Source of the DNA: Pontibacter sp. HSC-36F09
GTDB lineage: Bacteria > Bacteroidota > Bacteroidia > Cytophagales > Hymenobacteraceae
Direction of reading: 5' to 3'
DNA length: 64,000 bases
Assembly: GCF_024171605.1 (NCBI RefSeq)
Contig: NZ_JALKAA010000009.1
Coordinates: 1 to 64,000, forward strand
The notes below the pieces were generated by a model. It saw nothing but the letters and a program-made list of their open reading frames with translations. It had not been told where the DNA came from and searched no databases. Positions 18,792-28,933 of the stretch are shown one piece after another (position 1 is the first letter of the stretch; the number at the start of each line of letters is the position of its first letter). A program made the position numbers and the translations under genes.

Positions 18792-19940
18792 TTAAACTTG
18801 TGCTACCTCTGTTTTGCTTGCCTTCTCAGCTATCACCTTTTGCAGCAGGTCTATGTACTGCGCTACGAAAATAGAAGGCAGAAACTCCTTGACCCTATCC
18901 CTCCCTAATCTCAACTGCCTGTTTCGGGCTGAAGCATCTGTCAATAGGATAAGCATGCACTTTGCTAGTGCCTCAGCATCTCCGTTTGGGAAAGTTAGTC
19001 CTGCATCCCCCACACACTCTTTCAATCCCCCTAACTCAGATACAATCAGGTTTCTGCCCGCAGCCATCAACTCAAGAGCTACGCCGCCCATGGGCTCATA
19101 CCACTCAGAAGGTACAATGGCTATTCTGCCTTTGGAAACATAATGCACCAGCTCACTCCCTGCTTTCCTTCCTACAAATGTCACGTGCTGCGTAACTTGG
19201 AGTTCTCCAGCATATGCCTCCATTTTAGCTCTCCAGTTCCCATCTCCTATTATCAACAGGCTTGTGGGGCGGTTTACATCTTTTAAGACTCTTGAAAAAG
19301 CCAGTATCAGACTGGCTACCCCTTTTTCGCTGACAAGCCTGCCCACATAAATAAAATCATACACTATAGTAGTGTCCTTTAAACCCAAAAAGCTATTTAG
19401 AGGAAAAGGGTTGTAGATATGTACCTGCCGAGGCAATGGCTGTGCATTATACATCCACTTAGTGATAGCTACATTCCTAGAAACTAAATATTTAGCAAAA
19501 ATCCTTTTTAACAGTAACTTGAATCCTCCTACGCCCCCTGCCTTCCAACCGTTTTTTCTCACATGGTAAACTACCGAGGAAGCAGGTGTCAAAGGAGCTC
19601 GTTCCCCATCTACCCAGCCACACCCATCAATACATGACACCTGGTATCCTGTATGTACCCAAATGAAAGGCTTCTTAAAGAGCAATATCCATGGTTGTAA
19701 GGCCAAGCTAGCTCCATTGAAAAGTATAATGTCAGCCCATCTAACTAATCTTATCTGATGCTTCTCCCCGGGGTTCCTTATTATTTCAACTCCAAGATTG
19801 TCAGGCCCGTCCGCAGCTGTTGTGGTAACTACTTTACAGTTTACATGACTCGAAACGAGTAGCTGAGCAAGTGTCAGTGACACATTCTCGAGGCCTCCAA
19901 TAGAGGGATAAAAAAAATGTGAATATAAGAGCACTTTCAT
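18792..19940 (-). CDS. Glycosyltransferase family 4
   Basis: 382 residues. N-terminal YSHFFYPSIGGLENVSLTLA is the classic glycine-rich GT4 start. The donor domain has IYVGRLVSEKGVASLI, LLIIGDGNW and VPSEWYEPMGGVALELMAAG with the catalytic-domain glutamates. The middle part contains a cysteine pair near CIDGCGWVDG that is unusual and may be structural. It is spaced about 95 bases from the next gene and about 230 from the previous one, so the operon is loosely packed here. Confidence 0.88.
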   Translation of the reverse strand: MKVLLYSHFFYPSIGGLENVSLTLAQLLVSSHVNCKVVTTTAADGPDNLGVEIIRNPGEKHQIRLVRWADIILFNGASLALQPWILLFKKPFIWVHTGYQVSCIDGCGWVDGERAPLTPASSVVYHVRKNGWKAGGVGGFKLLLKRIFAKYLVSRNVAITKWMYNAQPLPRQVHIYNPFPLNSFLGLKDTTIVYDFIYVGRLVSEKGVASLILAFSRVLKDVNRPTSLLIIGDGNWRAKMEAYAGELQVTQHVTFVGRKAGSELVHYVSKGRIAIVPSEWYEPMGGVALELMAAGRNLIVSELGGLKECVGDAGLTFPNGDAEALAKCMLILLTDASARNRQLRLGRDRVKEFLPSIFVAQYIDLLQKVIAEKASKTEVAQV

Positions 19941-20170
19941 ATTGCTTTACTTCATTTATTCTTCTACTCTGATAAATCTGGAGACCTTAATGAGATTATG
20001 CTTGCCCCAAGCTCTACGAGCTTCGAACACCTCCTATTCTGGAGCACAAGTTCGGGGAGGGAGAGCAGGCGCCTACCCCATGACCTAAAGAATCCGCTGG
20101 ACATTATAGGAAAGCTCATTCGGTTAGACCAAAGAAAAACTAAGCTTGCCATCGTACTATACATGTCATC

Positions 20171-21319
20171 TTAAACATTACCTTGAATAGCACTTAAGAA
20201 CTGATGTGCAACTACTTTATGGCCAGCTGCATCAGATTGACTTGCCTGGGCAGATAAACACTCGGTCAAGTTCCCCTTCCTATATTCTGTCACCCCGCTT
20301 GGAGGTTTCAAAGTGCCAATACCTTTCGGTTTCCATGGAGCGGAGACACAGATTATTGGTAAGCCGTGTACTTTCATCGCCATGATCGAACCGCTTTTAT
20401 CAGCGAGTGCCAGTGGTGTGGTCGCTATACCTGCTGATGCTTCCGACATCAACTTTGAGATAGCCTCAGGAGGCTGCTCCCCCATAGTATCCACTACTGC
20501 CCCAACCGAACCGAATACTCTTTCCCAATTCTGTTGTTCCGCACCGCATCGGCCTGCTATGATAAGCCTTACTTTCAATCCACTTGCAGTGGCATACTCG
20601 CGCACTTCATTCGCAAACTCTTCAACCGGTGCTTTCGGGTGGATGGCGCCAAACAATATGAATGACAGCTCATGTAGGTACCCACCTTTAGCAATTTTTA
20701 CCGCCTCAGGCTTAACCAAGAGGATATTCGAAAACAAAGGCAAAAACTGCGCCTTGTAACCCAGTTTGTTTAATAAGACCTGATAGGCCTGTGTGTGCGT
20801 ATGAATAACCTGTGGCTTCAAGTTAGAAATCAGAAGTTGTATCAATAGCTTTTGCAGTAATCCCCATAGTTGGTATTTTATTGGCGCTCCCTCATTCATT
20901 CCGACCCATAGCTCATGAAACATGATATGCAGTTTGCCTTTACAGATAAACGATAAACGAGAGCAAAGCTCAAATGGCAAACCCTTCGGGTCATAAGCAA
21001 AAGGCACGAACTGAAAACTTGTGAAATCAGGGTTAAACTCTTCTATCCAGCCCCTGGCTCGTTCCATCCGATCCTTGAATTTAGTCTTGGATGCCAACCG
21101 AAGCACGGCAATCTCTACCTCCCCTTCGTGTTGTTTGCATACTTGCTCCTCATCGATGAAGGTATCGCGAAGCGAAATAATAGTTGCTTTGTGTCCCAGA
21201 CGTATCAACTCAGATGCGAGGAGACGAGTATAATCCCCTACTCCATCGCATCTTGGCTGCAATGAGCCTGTAAGGAAAACAACAGCAATTTTCTCGCTAT
21301 TTCTATCTAATTCAACCAC
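20171..21319 (-). CDS. Glycosyltransferase, GT4-like
   Basis: 382 residues from a GTG start at 21319; the frame upstream reaches a stop before any ATG, so GTG is the only reasonable start. AVVFLTGSLQPRCDGVGDYT gives the glycine-rich N-terminal loop. The C-terminal half is less typical: FILFGAIHPKAPVEEF and LIIAGRCG correspond to donor-domain strands, but the usual E-x7-E block is degenerate (SEASAGIATTPLALADKSGS). It may therefore use an altered donor site. The place in the locus supports a role in building the repeating unit. Confidence 0.75.
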   Translation of the reverse strand: MVELDRNSEKIAVVFLTGSLQPRCDGVGDYTRLLASELIRLGHKATIISLRDTFIDEEQVCKQHEGEVEIAVLRLASKTKFKDRMERARGWIEEFNPDFTSFQFVPFAYDPKGLPFELCSRLSFICKGKLHIMFHELWVGMNEGAPIKYQLWGLLQKLLIQLLISNLKPQVIHTHTQAYQVLLNKLGYKAQFLPLFSNILLVKPEAVKIAKGGYLHELSFILFGAIHPKAPVEEFANEVREYATASGLKVRLIIAGRCGAEQQNWERVFGSVGAVVDTMGEQPPEAISKLMSEASAGIATTPLALADKSGSIMAMKVHGLPIICVSAPWKPKGIGTLKPPSGVTEYRKGNLTECLSAQASQSDAAGHKVVAHQFLSAIQGNV

Positions 21320-21407
21320 TGTAACAGATTAATCTTCCTACTAATCAGGACTATAAATATCACACCACGCCGTATAGTCATAAGTCAACAACTTCAGCGA
21401 CGCAACA

Positions 21408-22259
21408 TTAATTTCTAGTCGCATTCCGATAGTGTGTCAAAGCATCCTTGACGACTTTTAAGGGATACCTTTTAAGTACTAAATTCTTTCCAATCTCAGC
21501 GGAGGTAAAAAAAATATTTTTGAAATTTTTCATGTGGTAAAAGGAGAGCATGAGCATTGAAAAGACTTGTGCACTATTTGTGATATCGCTTGAATTTACT
21601 GATCTGTTGTTTTCATCATAATGATGGATAATAAACGTGCTATCTAGAGGTTTAATAGTATATCCTTTTTTAAATAACCTAACTCCATACTCCAGGTATA
21701 GAATACCAAATTTGTACATTTCGAAATTCAGGATCTTCCTATCAACGACCGATCTTGGGTAAATGGTAGCTCCACATGAAATCCCATAATAGTCTTTCAT
21801 TTCTTTCGGGGAATAGGAGTACCCTCTAGGATGAAGTTGACCGGCAATGGGAGCCGGTAAAGCCTTGATTTTATCAGAAGGGTAAAATTCCCCGATAGTC
21901 CATATAGTTTCTGGCTCTTTATTAATGGCTATCGTACAATCGGTGATATGGTTTTCAGGAAACTCATGGTCATCATCCATTGTCCTAATATGAGTACCAA
22001 CACATTGCGTTGCCACGAAATTCCTATTGGCGTATAACCCTTTCCCAGGTCCTCTGACATACTTATAAGAATATTTTTGAGCTAATGCAGAATTTAAGGC
22101 AATCACTGAGTCAATATCAGAGTCGTCTGAGATGACGACCTCATAAGGCTTCGGCTTCTGTTTGTCCAGGCTCTCCAGAGTTCTTGCCAAGCTTGCCGCT
22201 CTATTGCGGGTTACTAACGCAACAGACAACTTGATTCCGCTATTTGATTGACCGGTCAT
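21408..22259 (-). CDS. Glycosyltransferase family 2
   Basis: 283 residues. GT-A fold: LSVALVTRNRAASLARTLES, VISDDSD, and the metal site in RTMDDDHEFPE (DDD near residues 95-97). The HPRGYSYSPKEMKDYYGISC stretch is specific to a small subgroup. FIIHHYDENNRS near the C-terminal end may provide the catalytic or acceptor-side residues. It has no membrane helix, so it is likely cytoplasmic. It lies 127 bases downstream of the 816-residue gene. Confidence 0.87.
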   Translation of the reverse strand: MTGQSNSGIKLSVALVTRNRAASLARTLESLDKQKPKPYEVVISDDSDIDSVIALNSALAQKYSYKYVRGPGKGLYANRNFVATQCVGTHIRTMDDDHEFPENHITDCTIAINKEPETIWTIGEFYPSDKIKALPAPIAGQLHPRGYSYSPKEMKDYYGISCGATIYPRSVVDRKILNFEMYKFGILYLEYGVRLFKKGYTIKPLDSTFIIHHYDENNRSVNSSDITNSAQVFSMLMLSFYHMKNFKNIFFTSAEIGKNLVLKRYPLKVVKDALTHYRNATRN

Positions 22260-22386
22260 AAAAAATTTAAGGGCATTAACCGCATCTTATTTCATGTTCA
22301 CAGTATTACTCCGCTCTGACCAAACACCCCATCCTAGTCCATTCAATAGTGGCTATTGGATACACTCGGTGACATTCTTGACTCAA

Positions 22387-24837
22387 TTAGGAACTTTTCA
22401 GCAGTGGAGTGTTTATACTCAAATCAGTGCTGCAAGTAGCCTTGTGCTTCGCTATTCGATAGTCCTCATCAAATGATTTGTTGTCATCCTTTTTAAGAAT
22501 CACATAGAGGGTGGAGGCCGCAGGATTCTCATCCATGACTATATAGTTGGAATTCTCAACCAACGCATGCCTCAGCTTGAAAGTAGTGAAGTTTGCACCT
22601 ACCAGAATTATAAACTCTGGTTCTACTAGCCCAGTAATCTGCTCACAAATAGTTTGGCTAATCTCGTCAAGCAACACCATATCAAATCTCTTTATCCCAT
22701 GGTTTTCCTTAATATGCTTGACGCAAGCCGTTATCTGCGATAAAGAGGGGTCAGACTTGGTACATATCAAGTTAACGTATTTGATTGCACACTCCTTATC
22801 GGATATAGAACCACGTTCTGTGTAGCTATTCCTACCTATTTTGATATCAAAAACTGATGAATTTGCCTGGTCCTCATTTATGCTAGTGAGAATGGCTCTT
22901 TCACCGGTACTCCGAGTTGATGCCCCTATCCTTAGGATGGAGTGTATTTTTACATTCTGTACTAACTCTTGAACTCTCAGGTGGAATTCCTCCTCCGAAG
23001 GCATCGAATAATACTTATACTTTCTGATTAGGCTGATGTATATTTTCTTTAATTGGCCTAATTTTGCCCACTTCATTAACCGTATGAAATAATCTATTTC
23101 TAAAGCAGGTGGCAAAGCGGAGTGATGATTCGGAATGTGCAACGCTCTAAAAGTATAGGATAGCCCAGCAAGCCATTTAATACGAAGACTAATTAGAGAT
23201 TTATGTAACGAATCTACAGCTCCTACTATAGTATAGGGTCTTTTGCTCATGGCCTCATCGGTGGTAGCAACATGGCTACTCAACTCATCGGCATACCTAA
23301 TCTGCTGACAAGCCCTGAGCATTTTACATAAGTTCAAAACCCAATCATTGAAGCTTAAAGGGGGAAGTTGGTGTATAGTATAACGTTCCTTTGACTCAGG
23401 GTGGCTAGGGCAGGATATGAGATTCGCCTTGTTGTGCAAAAGGCCTACTGCCCAGCGGGTACGTACCAACTCAGTGTGGTTAAGCGTCGGAAATTGATCA
23501 GCGCGTAAAGCAGCCTGGCCTAACTTTCCTTTGCAGAGTAAACTGATAATCAGGTAAGCCCACTCAATTGGATCAGGGTCGGAGGGCTTATAATTGCTGA
23601 GATTATTCAGGTTGGGTCCAATAATCCAATATTCCGCTTCGGCCGTTTTACCTTTGTACAAACTACAGATACCTAGTCTAAGCTTCGGCTCACTCATATA
23701 CGATACGTAGCTTAAGCTCTTTAAGTAGAAAGCCTCTGCTTCATCGTAGCGACCTCTTTTTAGTTTTTCATCTCCCTTACGCAAGTACTCTAAGTGTAAT
23801 CCGTTACCTAAAATGTGGTTGCTAGTAAGTCCGGATTCTCTTTCTACAATTCGTAGTGGCTCGAAGGGGTTGACCTGAATTATTTTCTGGTTAATACCAA
23901 GGTTTTTATATAGGCAATACCATTGGAATATTTGATTCCTCTGTTTAAGGGTATGACGCGAATGAACAAGCCTATACCCTTCATTGATTATCGCCTCAAG
24001 CGTTCGTGTATTTTTGAATAAGTAATCCAGCTTATCTAACACATTGGTTTCATCAGCGAATACGCAGTTCTGCATGTCAATAAAACCAGCTGCTTCAAGA
24101 GAGGGACTCCTTTCTGTAATCAAACAGGATTTGGAACCGGGAATCTCAAAATGTTTGCGAACGATTTCTTTAGCAATGGCTCCACAAGCCGGGACAAACC
24201 AAGAAGCGTTTATTGTGCGCGCGTACATTTCCCCGTGTATCATCATCGAAGAACGGCTCTCATAACCTAGATGGGGAAACGTTAATGCAGGATATTGCTT
24301 GGAAATCAGCTTGTGTATTTTCTGACGCCAAGGATACAATGGACTCATAGATCCATTAAATAGAACCGGTATTATCTTTGCTTGCTTGTAGTCATGGTAG
24401 ATATCGCTGTCTATAAAATTTGGCCAAACAAATAAATAATCAGCAATTTCAGGGGTGTGTTCTGCAGTCGTCGTGCTTATCGAAAAAAACGTTTCTATAC
24501 CCCAGTGGTCCATATCCGAGATAAATCCAGCACGACAATCACACCAAGGATCCCCATTATGCAACCCCAGTTTTGGTATGTCTGGATGACTGCTTGTATT
24601 TTTAATCGTAAGCTTTTTGGATAAAGAAGTCCTGTAACCACCCTCGAAAAGAGCCAAATCGGGTTTATGGGTTTCACAGACTTGCAGATAATCACAATCC
24701 TCGTTGATGATAATCAAATCAAAGAATTCAGCCAAACATTTTACATGAAGTTGCATATGCAACTGTATAAAGAGAGGTGCAGCGCTATGATTCCACTGAA
24801 AGAATATTAGTTTAGGTTTCTTGTTCAACTGCTCCAT
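22387..24837 (-). CDS. Three-part protein: CgeB-like glycosyltransferase, TPR-like middle, Rossmann-like C-terminus
   Basis: 816 residues. Residues about 1-325 resemble the CgeB-type glycosyltransferase group (LFNGSMSPLYPWRQKI, then CLITERSPSLEAAGF and the NEGYRLVHSRHTLKQR end that closes this fold). Residues about 345-450 contain a TPR-like pair (KGDEKLKRGRYDEAEAFYLK). A helical section follows. Residues about 650-805 look like a Rossmann-fold methyltransferase-like domain (ILRIGAS, FDMVLLDEI, EFIILVGANF), but the first motif lacks the usual glycine-rich SAM loop. The gene may both glycosylate and modify or hold the glycan. The function of the C-terminal half is not assigned. Confidence 0.7.
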   Translation of the reverse strand: MEQLNKKPKLIFFQWNHSAAPLFIQLHMQLHVKCLAEFFDLIIINEDCDYLQVCETHKPDLALFEGGYRTSLSKKLTIKNTSSHPDIPKLGLHNGDPWCDCRAGFISDMDHWGIETFFSISTTTAEHTPEIADYLFVWPNFIDSDIYHDYKQAKIIPVLFNGSMSPLYPWRQKIHKLISKQYPALTFPHLGYESRSSMMIHGEMYARTINASWFVPACGAIAKEIVRKHFEIPGSKSCLITERSPSLEAAGFIDMQNCVFADETNVLDKLDYLFKNTRTLEAIINEGYRLVHSRHTLKQRNQIFQWYCLYKNLGINQKIIQVNPFEPLRIVERESGLTSNHILGNGLHLEYLRKGDEKLKRGRYDEAEAFYLKSLSYVSYMSEPKLRLGICSLYKGKTAEAEYWIIGPNLNNLSNYKPSDPDPIEWAYLIISLLCKGKLGQAALRADQFPTLNHTELVRTRWAVGLLHNKANLISCPSHPESKERYTIHQLPPLSFNDWVLNLCKMLRACQQIRYADELSSHVATTDEAMSKRPYTIVGAVDSLHKSLISLRIKWLAGLSYTFRALHIPNHHSALPPALEIDYFIRLMKWAKLGQLKKIYISLIRKYKYYSMPSEEEFHLRVQELVQNVKIHSILRIGASTRSTGERAILTSINEDQANSSVFDIKIGRNSYTERGSISDKECAIKYVNLICTKSDPSLSQITACVKHIKENHGIKRFDMVLLDEISQTICEQITGLVEPEFIILVGANFTTFKLRHALVENSNYIVMDENPAASTLYVILKKDDNKSFDEDYRIAKHKATCSTDLSINTPLLKSS

Positions 24838-25047
24838 TTACTTTTCATTTCTTGATTATTGGCGCCCTGACTCCTTTTCTTTAGCAGCACCATAAGACAA
24901 ACCCTCTTTTTTTGAATGATAAAGCCTATTGTTGACTAAAATGCTTATGATTCTTGGATGTGATTACTTGGTTTTATATGTGATGATTTAAATTGATTAA
25001 CGACTATAGAACTCACTATCATGACAAAATAAAGGACATTACTAAAA

Positions 25048-26529
25048 TCAGGATGTTCTTTTCTTGATTATTTTCAACAGTTCCTGCTTCAAATCTAACC
25101 TTGCATTTAACTCTCTATAGGAAATGAGAAGAGACAATACCAGAATGGCCATACCTATGAAGAACGACAAGGGCGTTACAACGATTTTTATCGAAATGAA
25201 ACAAAGTATAATCAGTATGAATTGAGAGAAAAAAATCTTGTAGAAAGCATTGTAGAATTTGAATTGATACTTAAAGTTTGCCACTAGAAGGTTTTGGAAA
25301 AAGAGCAAGAGATATCCCGCCAAAAATGCCATACCCAGGCCATTGAGGCCGAATAGATAATACCCTAAAACGCTTAACATCACCATATAAATATTTGCTA
25401 CCAGTTCACTCCAAAAAAAAATACCCGTAGCTCCTTTCGCTAAAAATATGAAACCAACCGCCCAACTGCCTGTTTTTAACAACATCCCCAAAGTCGCCCA
25501 GTGCAGCATTCCGTTTATAACAAGAAACGCATCAGTGTAGAGAAGAATAATCGCCCAATCTACAAATGCAATGAACCCTATCAGAATCGGGGCGATGATA
25601 AGTATAGCTATTTCCGCCTGTTCGTTGATGGCATTCTTAGTAGCAATATTATCCATGGAAACCTCAGCTAAACGGGGATAATAATCGGTCATCATAGCCG
25701 TAAAAATCATTCCCACATAGGTATTAATCATGGCAAATCCTGCGCTGTAAAAGCCTACTTGCTCCACTCCACCGGTCCGGCCAATAAATATTTTCAAGAT
25801 ATAGGAAGCAGCAACGGTGATTAACCCGCTGAGGCTTAACATAAAGCCCATTTTTAACATCGGGAGCCCTTCTGTTTTTAGCACTAAGCTGCTTATAGCA
25901 ATTTTGGGGATATGTATTTTAGAAGAAAAATACCAAGAGCAGGCAAGTGCTATCAAAGAGCTTACTAGAATGGCTGGAACAATCCCCTTGATACCTAAGA
26001 AATAATAGATTGGAATTGAAGTAAATAAACCTAAAACCATTCCTGCGATATCCGCCTTAGCCAGGAGCTTTAGCTTTCGCATGCCTTGTAAAATCACCAT
26101 CTGACCAGCACTCAGTTGTGCTAGGAGTAACGTGACAGAGATCGCCATAAAGGCAACTGTGTAATCTTTGGAGCCAAAGGTCAGCTCACTCAAGAAAGAG
26201 GACAAGGACAGGGTAACCAGTGTGCCCAAAATCCCCGACAGCCAGACCAGGCGTCGCAATACGGAGACAGTCACTCCTATTTTCTCATCATCTCCAGCTG
26301 CGACTGAGACACTTCTCACCGCACTTGTTGCCAATCCAAAATTAGTCATGCTTCCTATCAATGCTGTCGTTGAGACTAGCAATCCCGCTATTCCCATCCC
26401 TGCTGGTCCAAGTAGTACTGCAATGAATTTCGTTCGCATGATTGAGATGAGGATATTAAATACTTGTACCCCTCCGAATATGGAGGTAGCTTTTATGATT
26501 CGTTTATATGAATCTTGTTTAACTGTCAT
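25048..26529 (-). CDS. wzx: Polysaccharide flippase Wzx (MOP superfamily)
   Basis: 493 residues with about 12-14 membrane helices. The N-terminus KATSIFGGVQVFNILISIMR and the following LLGPAGMGIAGLL are hallmarks of the O-antigen translocase (Wzx/RfbX) group. It moves the undecaprenyl-diphosphate-linked repeating unit from the cytoplasmic to the periplasmic face of the inner membrane. It is the only large flippase in the locus and lies between the Wzc gene (46 bases upstream) and the glycosyltransferase genes, the usual context for a Wzx/Wzy pathway. Confidence 0.92.
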   Translation of the reverse strand: MTVKQDSYKRIIKATSIFGGVQVFNILISIMRTKFIAVLLGPAGMGIAGLLVSTTALIGSMTNFGLATSAVRSVSVAAGDDEKIGVTVSVLRRLVWLSGILGTLVTLSLSSFLSELTFGSKDYTVAFMAISVTLLLAQLSAGQMVILQGMRKLKLLAKADIAGMVLGLFTSIPIYYFLGIKGIVPAILVSSLIALACSWYFSSKIHIPKIAISSLVLKTEGLPMLKMGFMLSLSGLITVAASYILKIFIGRTGGVEQVGFYSAGFAMINTYVGMIFTAMMTDYYPRLAEVSMDNIATKNAINEQAEIAILIIAPILIGFIAFVDWAIILLYTDAFLVINGMLHWATLGMLLKTGSWAVGFIFLAKGATGIFFWSELVANIYMVMLSVLGYYLFGLNGLGMAFLAGYLLLFFQNLLVANFKYQFKFYNAFYKIFFSQFILIILCFISIKIVVTPLSFFIGMAILVLSLLISYRELNARLDLKQELLKIIKKRTS

Positions 26530-26575
26530 TTCAGTGTTTTGAGGAGATTTCTAAAGCTGGCTTAAATAGGATATT

Positions 26576-28921
26576 CTATATGCTTTTTACTTTCCAAAAA
26601 TTCTTTTTCTTCATATCCTTACTTTTGTAAAAACCATAGCCATACCTGCTTCCGCTTCCCTTCTTAGCGTCGTTCAGAACAACCATAGGACTGCTCAGCT
26701 CTTTGTTTCTGTAGATGTTCTCAAGTATTGCCAGTTGCTCCTTATGGGTGTAGTTATACCGGATAATGAAAATGGTGGAATCAATGAGGGGGCCCAGGCA
26801 GAACGCGTCTGCCACTTGTCCCACAGGGGCAGTATCTATGATGATGTAATCAAAGCTAGCTTTCAGGTTGTCAATGAACTGCGCCAGTTTCACAGACATC
26901 ATCAATTCTGCAGGATTAGGTGGAATCGTGCCTGCACTCACAACAAACAGCCCCTCGGTATTCTCCACAGGCATTACAATATCATCAATTAGGATGCTGG
27001 CCGATACCAGGTAATCAGAAATACCAAAAGAGGATTCCATTCCTATGTTCTTGAACAGCTTCGGGTTACGCAGGTCCAGCTCAAGCAACACCACCTTTTT
27101 ACCTGTCAGAGCCAGGGTAGCCCCCAGGTTGATAGTGAAGAACGTCTTTCCCTCGCCACTCATACACGAGGTAACCAGCATGACCCTGTTCTCCTTATCA
27201 ATGGCAGCAAAATTCAGCTTCGCCCGGATAAGCCGAAATGTCTCAACGATAGGAGAACGGTTGCCAACCGTTACAACAAGTGTTTCACTTGAAGTATTGT
27301 GCATCAACTCCCCTAGTATGGGCACACTTGTCAGGTGCTCCACTTCTTTTTGGGTCTGCACTTTGGTATTAAACAACCCATACACAAACACGCCTGCAAA
27401 CGGCACAGCCAAGCCGAGCAAGATGGACATCAAAAATATATTTCGTTTGTTAGGACTTATCGGATAATCTGTCGCGATGGCCGGGTCGATAATCCTGGAG
27501 TTGGAGATGCTGGCTGCCAGCGATAAAGCAGACTCTTCACGCTTCTGCAGGAGGTATAGATACAGGTTTTGCTTGATAGCCTGCTCCCGGTTTATTTCCA
27601 GCAGCTCCCTCTCCATAGACGGCACCTTGCTTATTTTGGATTTATACTGCCCCGAGCTTGCCCTCAGGTTATTGCTCGTGATGATGAGTCCCTTCTTGAT
27701 GTTTCTCAGGTTTTCGATAATGTTGGTACGCAGGTCCTTCAGTTGTTCATTGATGTTATGCACCAAAGGGTTGTTGGGGAAAGCATTGCGTAGAAGCCGC
27801 TCCCGCTCTAGTTGTAGTTCATTGAATTTTGAAATCAAACCCGCAAGCGTAGGATCCTGGATGGACAACGTACTCGGCACCATCTTGTACTGGTTATTAT
27901 CGCTTCCTAAGTACTCTTCTATTGACTCTAAAATCTCAATCTGAATGGCCCAGTCTGACAATTTGCTGTTATACCCGCTCGCCTGCTCCAGATACTGCGA
28001 AGCCTGCGTGCTGACATCCGTGAGTTCGTTTTCGCGCTTATACCTCTCCACATCCTTCTCCACGTCAGAGAGCTCCGTCGTAATATACTTTAAGCGCTCA
28101 TCCAAAAAATCAATGGTACTGGATGCCTGCAGATTTTTATCCTCTATCGCTTCCTTATTATACACCTCCACCAATTTGTTGATGATGTGTATTCCCTTCT
28201 CAGGCACGGGATCGACTAGGCTTATTCTCAAAACACTGGCATCGTCACGCTGTGGTAGAATGGAGATGCTTTGGTTATAATGCTGCGCCACCCGTTTCAG
28301 GTCCTGGAAGACTACTTGTATTTTTTTGCCGGCTGGTATCTCGCTTGCTAAGACGCCGCGCGCAGCTACAACCGTGAAAGCCCCATAAGGCCTGTTGACT
28401 TGCTGTCCGAATTTGTGAGTGGCTACCTTACCAGAATCCTCTTCCAGCACATAGGTGTTGTCTGACTTCAGATGGATGATTACGGACTTCCCAAAAGCGC
28501 TTGAGTCATACTGGCTTACCAAAACTTTGATGGGCACATCCTTCCCATATACCTCCTCGCTCTTCACGCGTCCCTCTACCAGGTAACTCGTAGACAGGTC
28601 CAGCTCTCTGACAACCCGCTCCATCAGGCTTAGAGAGTAGAGCACTTCTATTTCGTTGTTAATGTTCTTGGAAGTTTTACCTACGCTCAAATCCCCTAAG
28701 GCCCCTGCATCAGCTTCACTGTCTCCTTTCAGCAGGATGGTACTACTGATGCTATACTGCGGGGTGGTGTAGTAAAGACAGTACAGATAAGCTCCTGCAA
28801 AGCCCAGCGCACCACCAATCAGGAAGAGATACCAGTACTTGAGGTACTGGCCAATCATCTCTTTGATGTCTTTGGCCTGTGGTTGCTCTGACTTGAGTGG
28901 AAACAGCTCTCTATCTTTCAT
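26576..28921 (-). CDS. wzc: Polysaccharide co-polymerase and tyrosine autokinase (Wzc)
   Basis: 781 residues. An N-terminal membrane helix (LFLIGGALGFAGAYLYCLYY), a long periplasmic part with coiled-coil character (about 90-490) and a second helix (IFLMSILLGLAVPFAGVFVY) form the Wzz-type co-polymerase. The cytoplasmic BY-kinase domain has Walker A in SCMSGEGKTFF (about residues 580-590), Walker A' LLELDLRNPK and Walker B DYIIIDTAPVG. The tail has only a small tyrosine cluster (RYGYGFYKSKD), shorter than in E. coli Wzc. It sets polymer length and works with Wza. It is 12 bases downstream of wza, so the two are co-transcribed. Confidence 0.93.
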   Translation of the reverse strand: MKDRELFPLKSEQPQAKDIKEMIGQYLKYWYLFLIGGALGFAGAYLYCLYYTTPQYSISSTILLKGDSEADAGALGDLSVGKTSKNINNEIEVLYSLSLMERVVRELDLSTSYLVEGRVKSEEVYGKDVPIKVLVSQYDSSAFGKSVIIHLKSDNTYVLEEDSGKVATHKFGQQVNRPYGAFTVVAARGVLASEIPAGKKIQVVFQDLKRVAQHYNQSISILPQRDDASVLRISLVDPVPEKGIHIINKLVEVYNKEAIEDKNLQASSTIDFLDERLKYITTELSDVEKDVERYKRENELTDVSTQASQYLEQASGYNSKLSDWAIQIEILESIEEYLGSDNNQYKMVPSTLSIQDPTLAGLISKFNELQLERERLLRNAFPNNPLVHNINEQLKDLRTNIIENLRNIKKGLIITSNNLRASSGQYKSKISKVPSMERELLEINREQAIKQNLYLYLLQKREESALSLAASISNSRIIDPAIATDYPISPNKRNIFLMSILLGLAVPFAGVFVYGLFNTKVQTQKEVEHLTSVPILGELMHNTSSETLVVTVGNRSPIVETFRLIRAKLNFAAIDKENRVMLVTSCMSGEGKTFFTINLGATLALTGKKVVLLELDLRNPKLFKNIGMESSFGISDYLVSASILIDDIVMPVENTEGLFVVSAGTIPPNPAELMMSVKLAQFIDNLKASFDYIIIDTAPVGQVADAFCLGPLIDSTIFIIRYNYTHKEQLAILENIYRNKELSSPMVVLNDAKKGSGSRYGYGFYKSKDMKKKNFWKVKSI

Positions 28922-28933
28922 TTTTGACTACTC

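Noticed and set aside
19964..20164. 66-codon minus-strand frame between two glycosyltransferase genes
   Set aside because: Arg/Ser/Leu-rich with no family likeness; probably chance.
22387..24837. Two separate genes in the 816-residue frame
   Set aside because: The frame is continuous, with no internal stop or frameshift, and the glycosyltransferase part runs straight into the TPR-like part.
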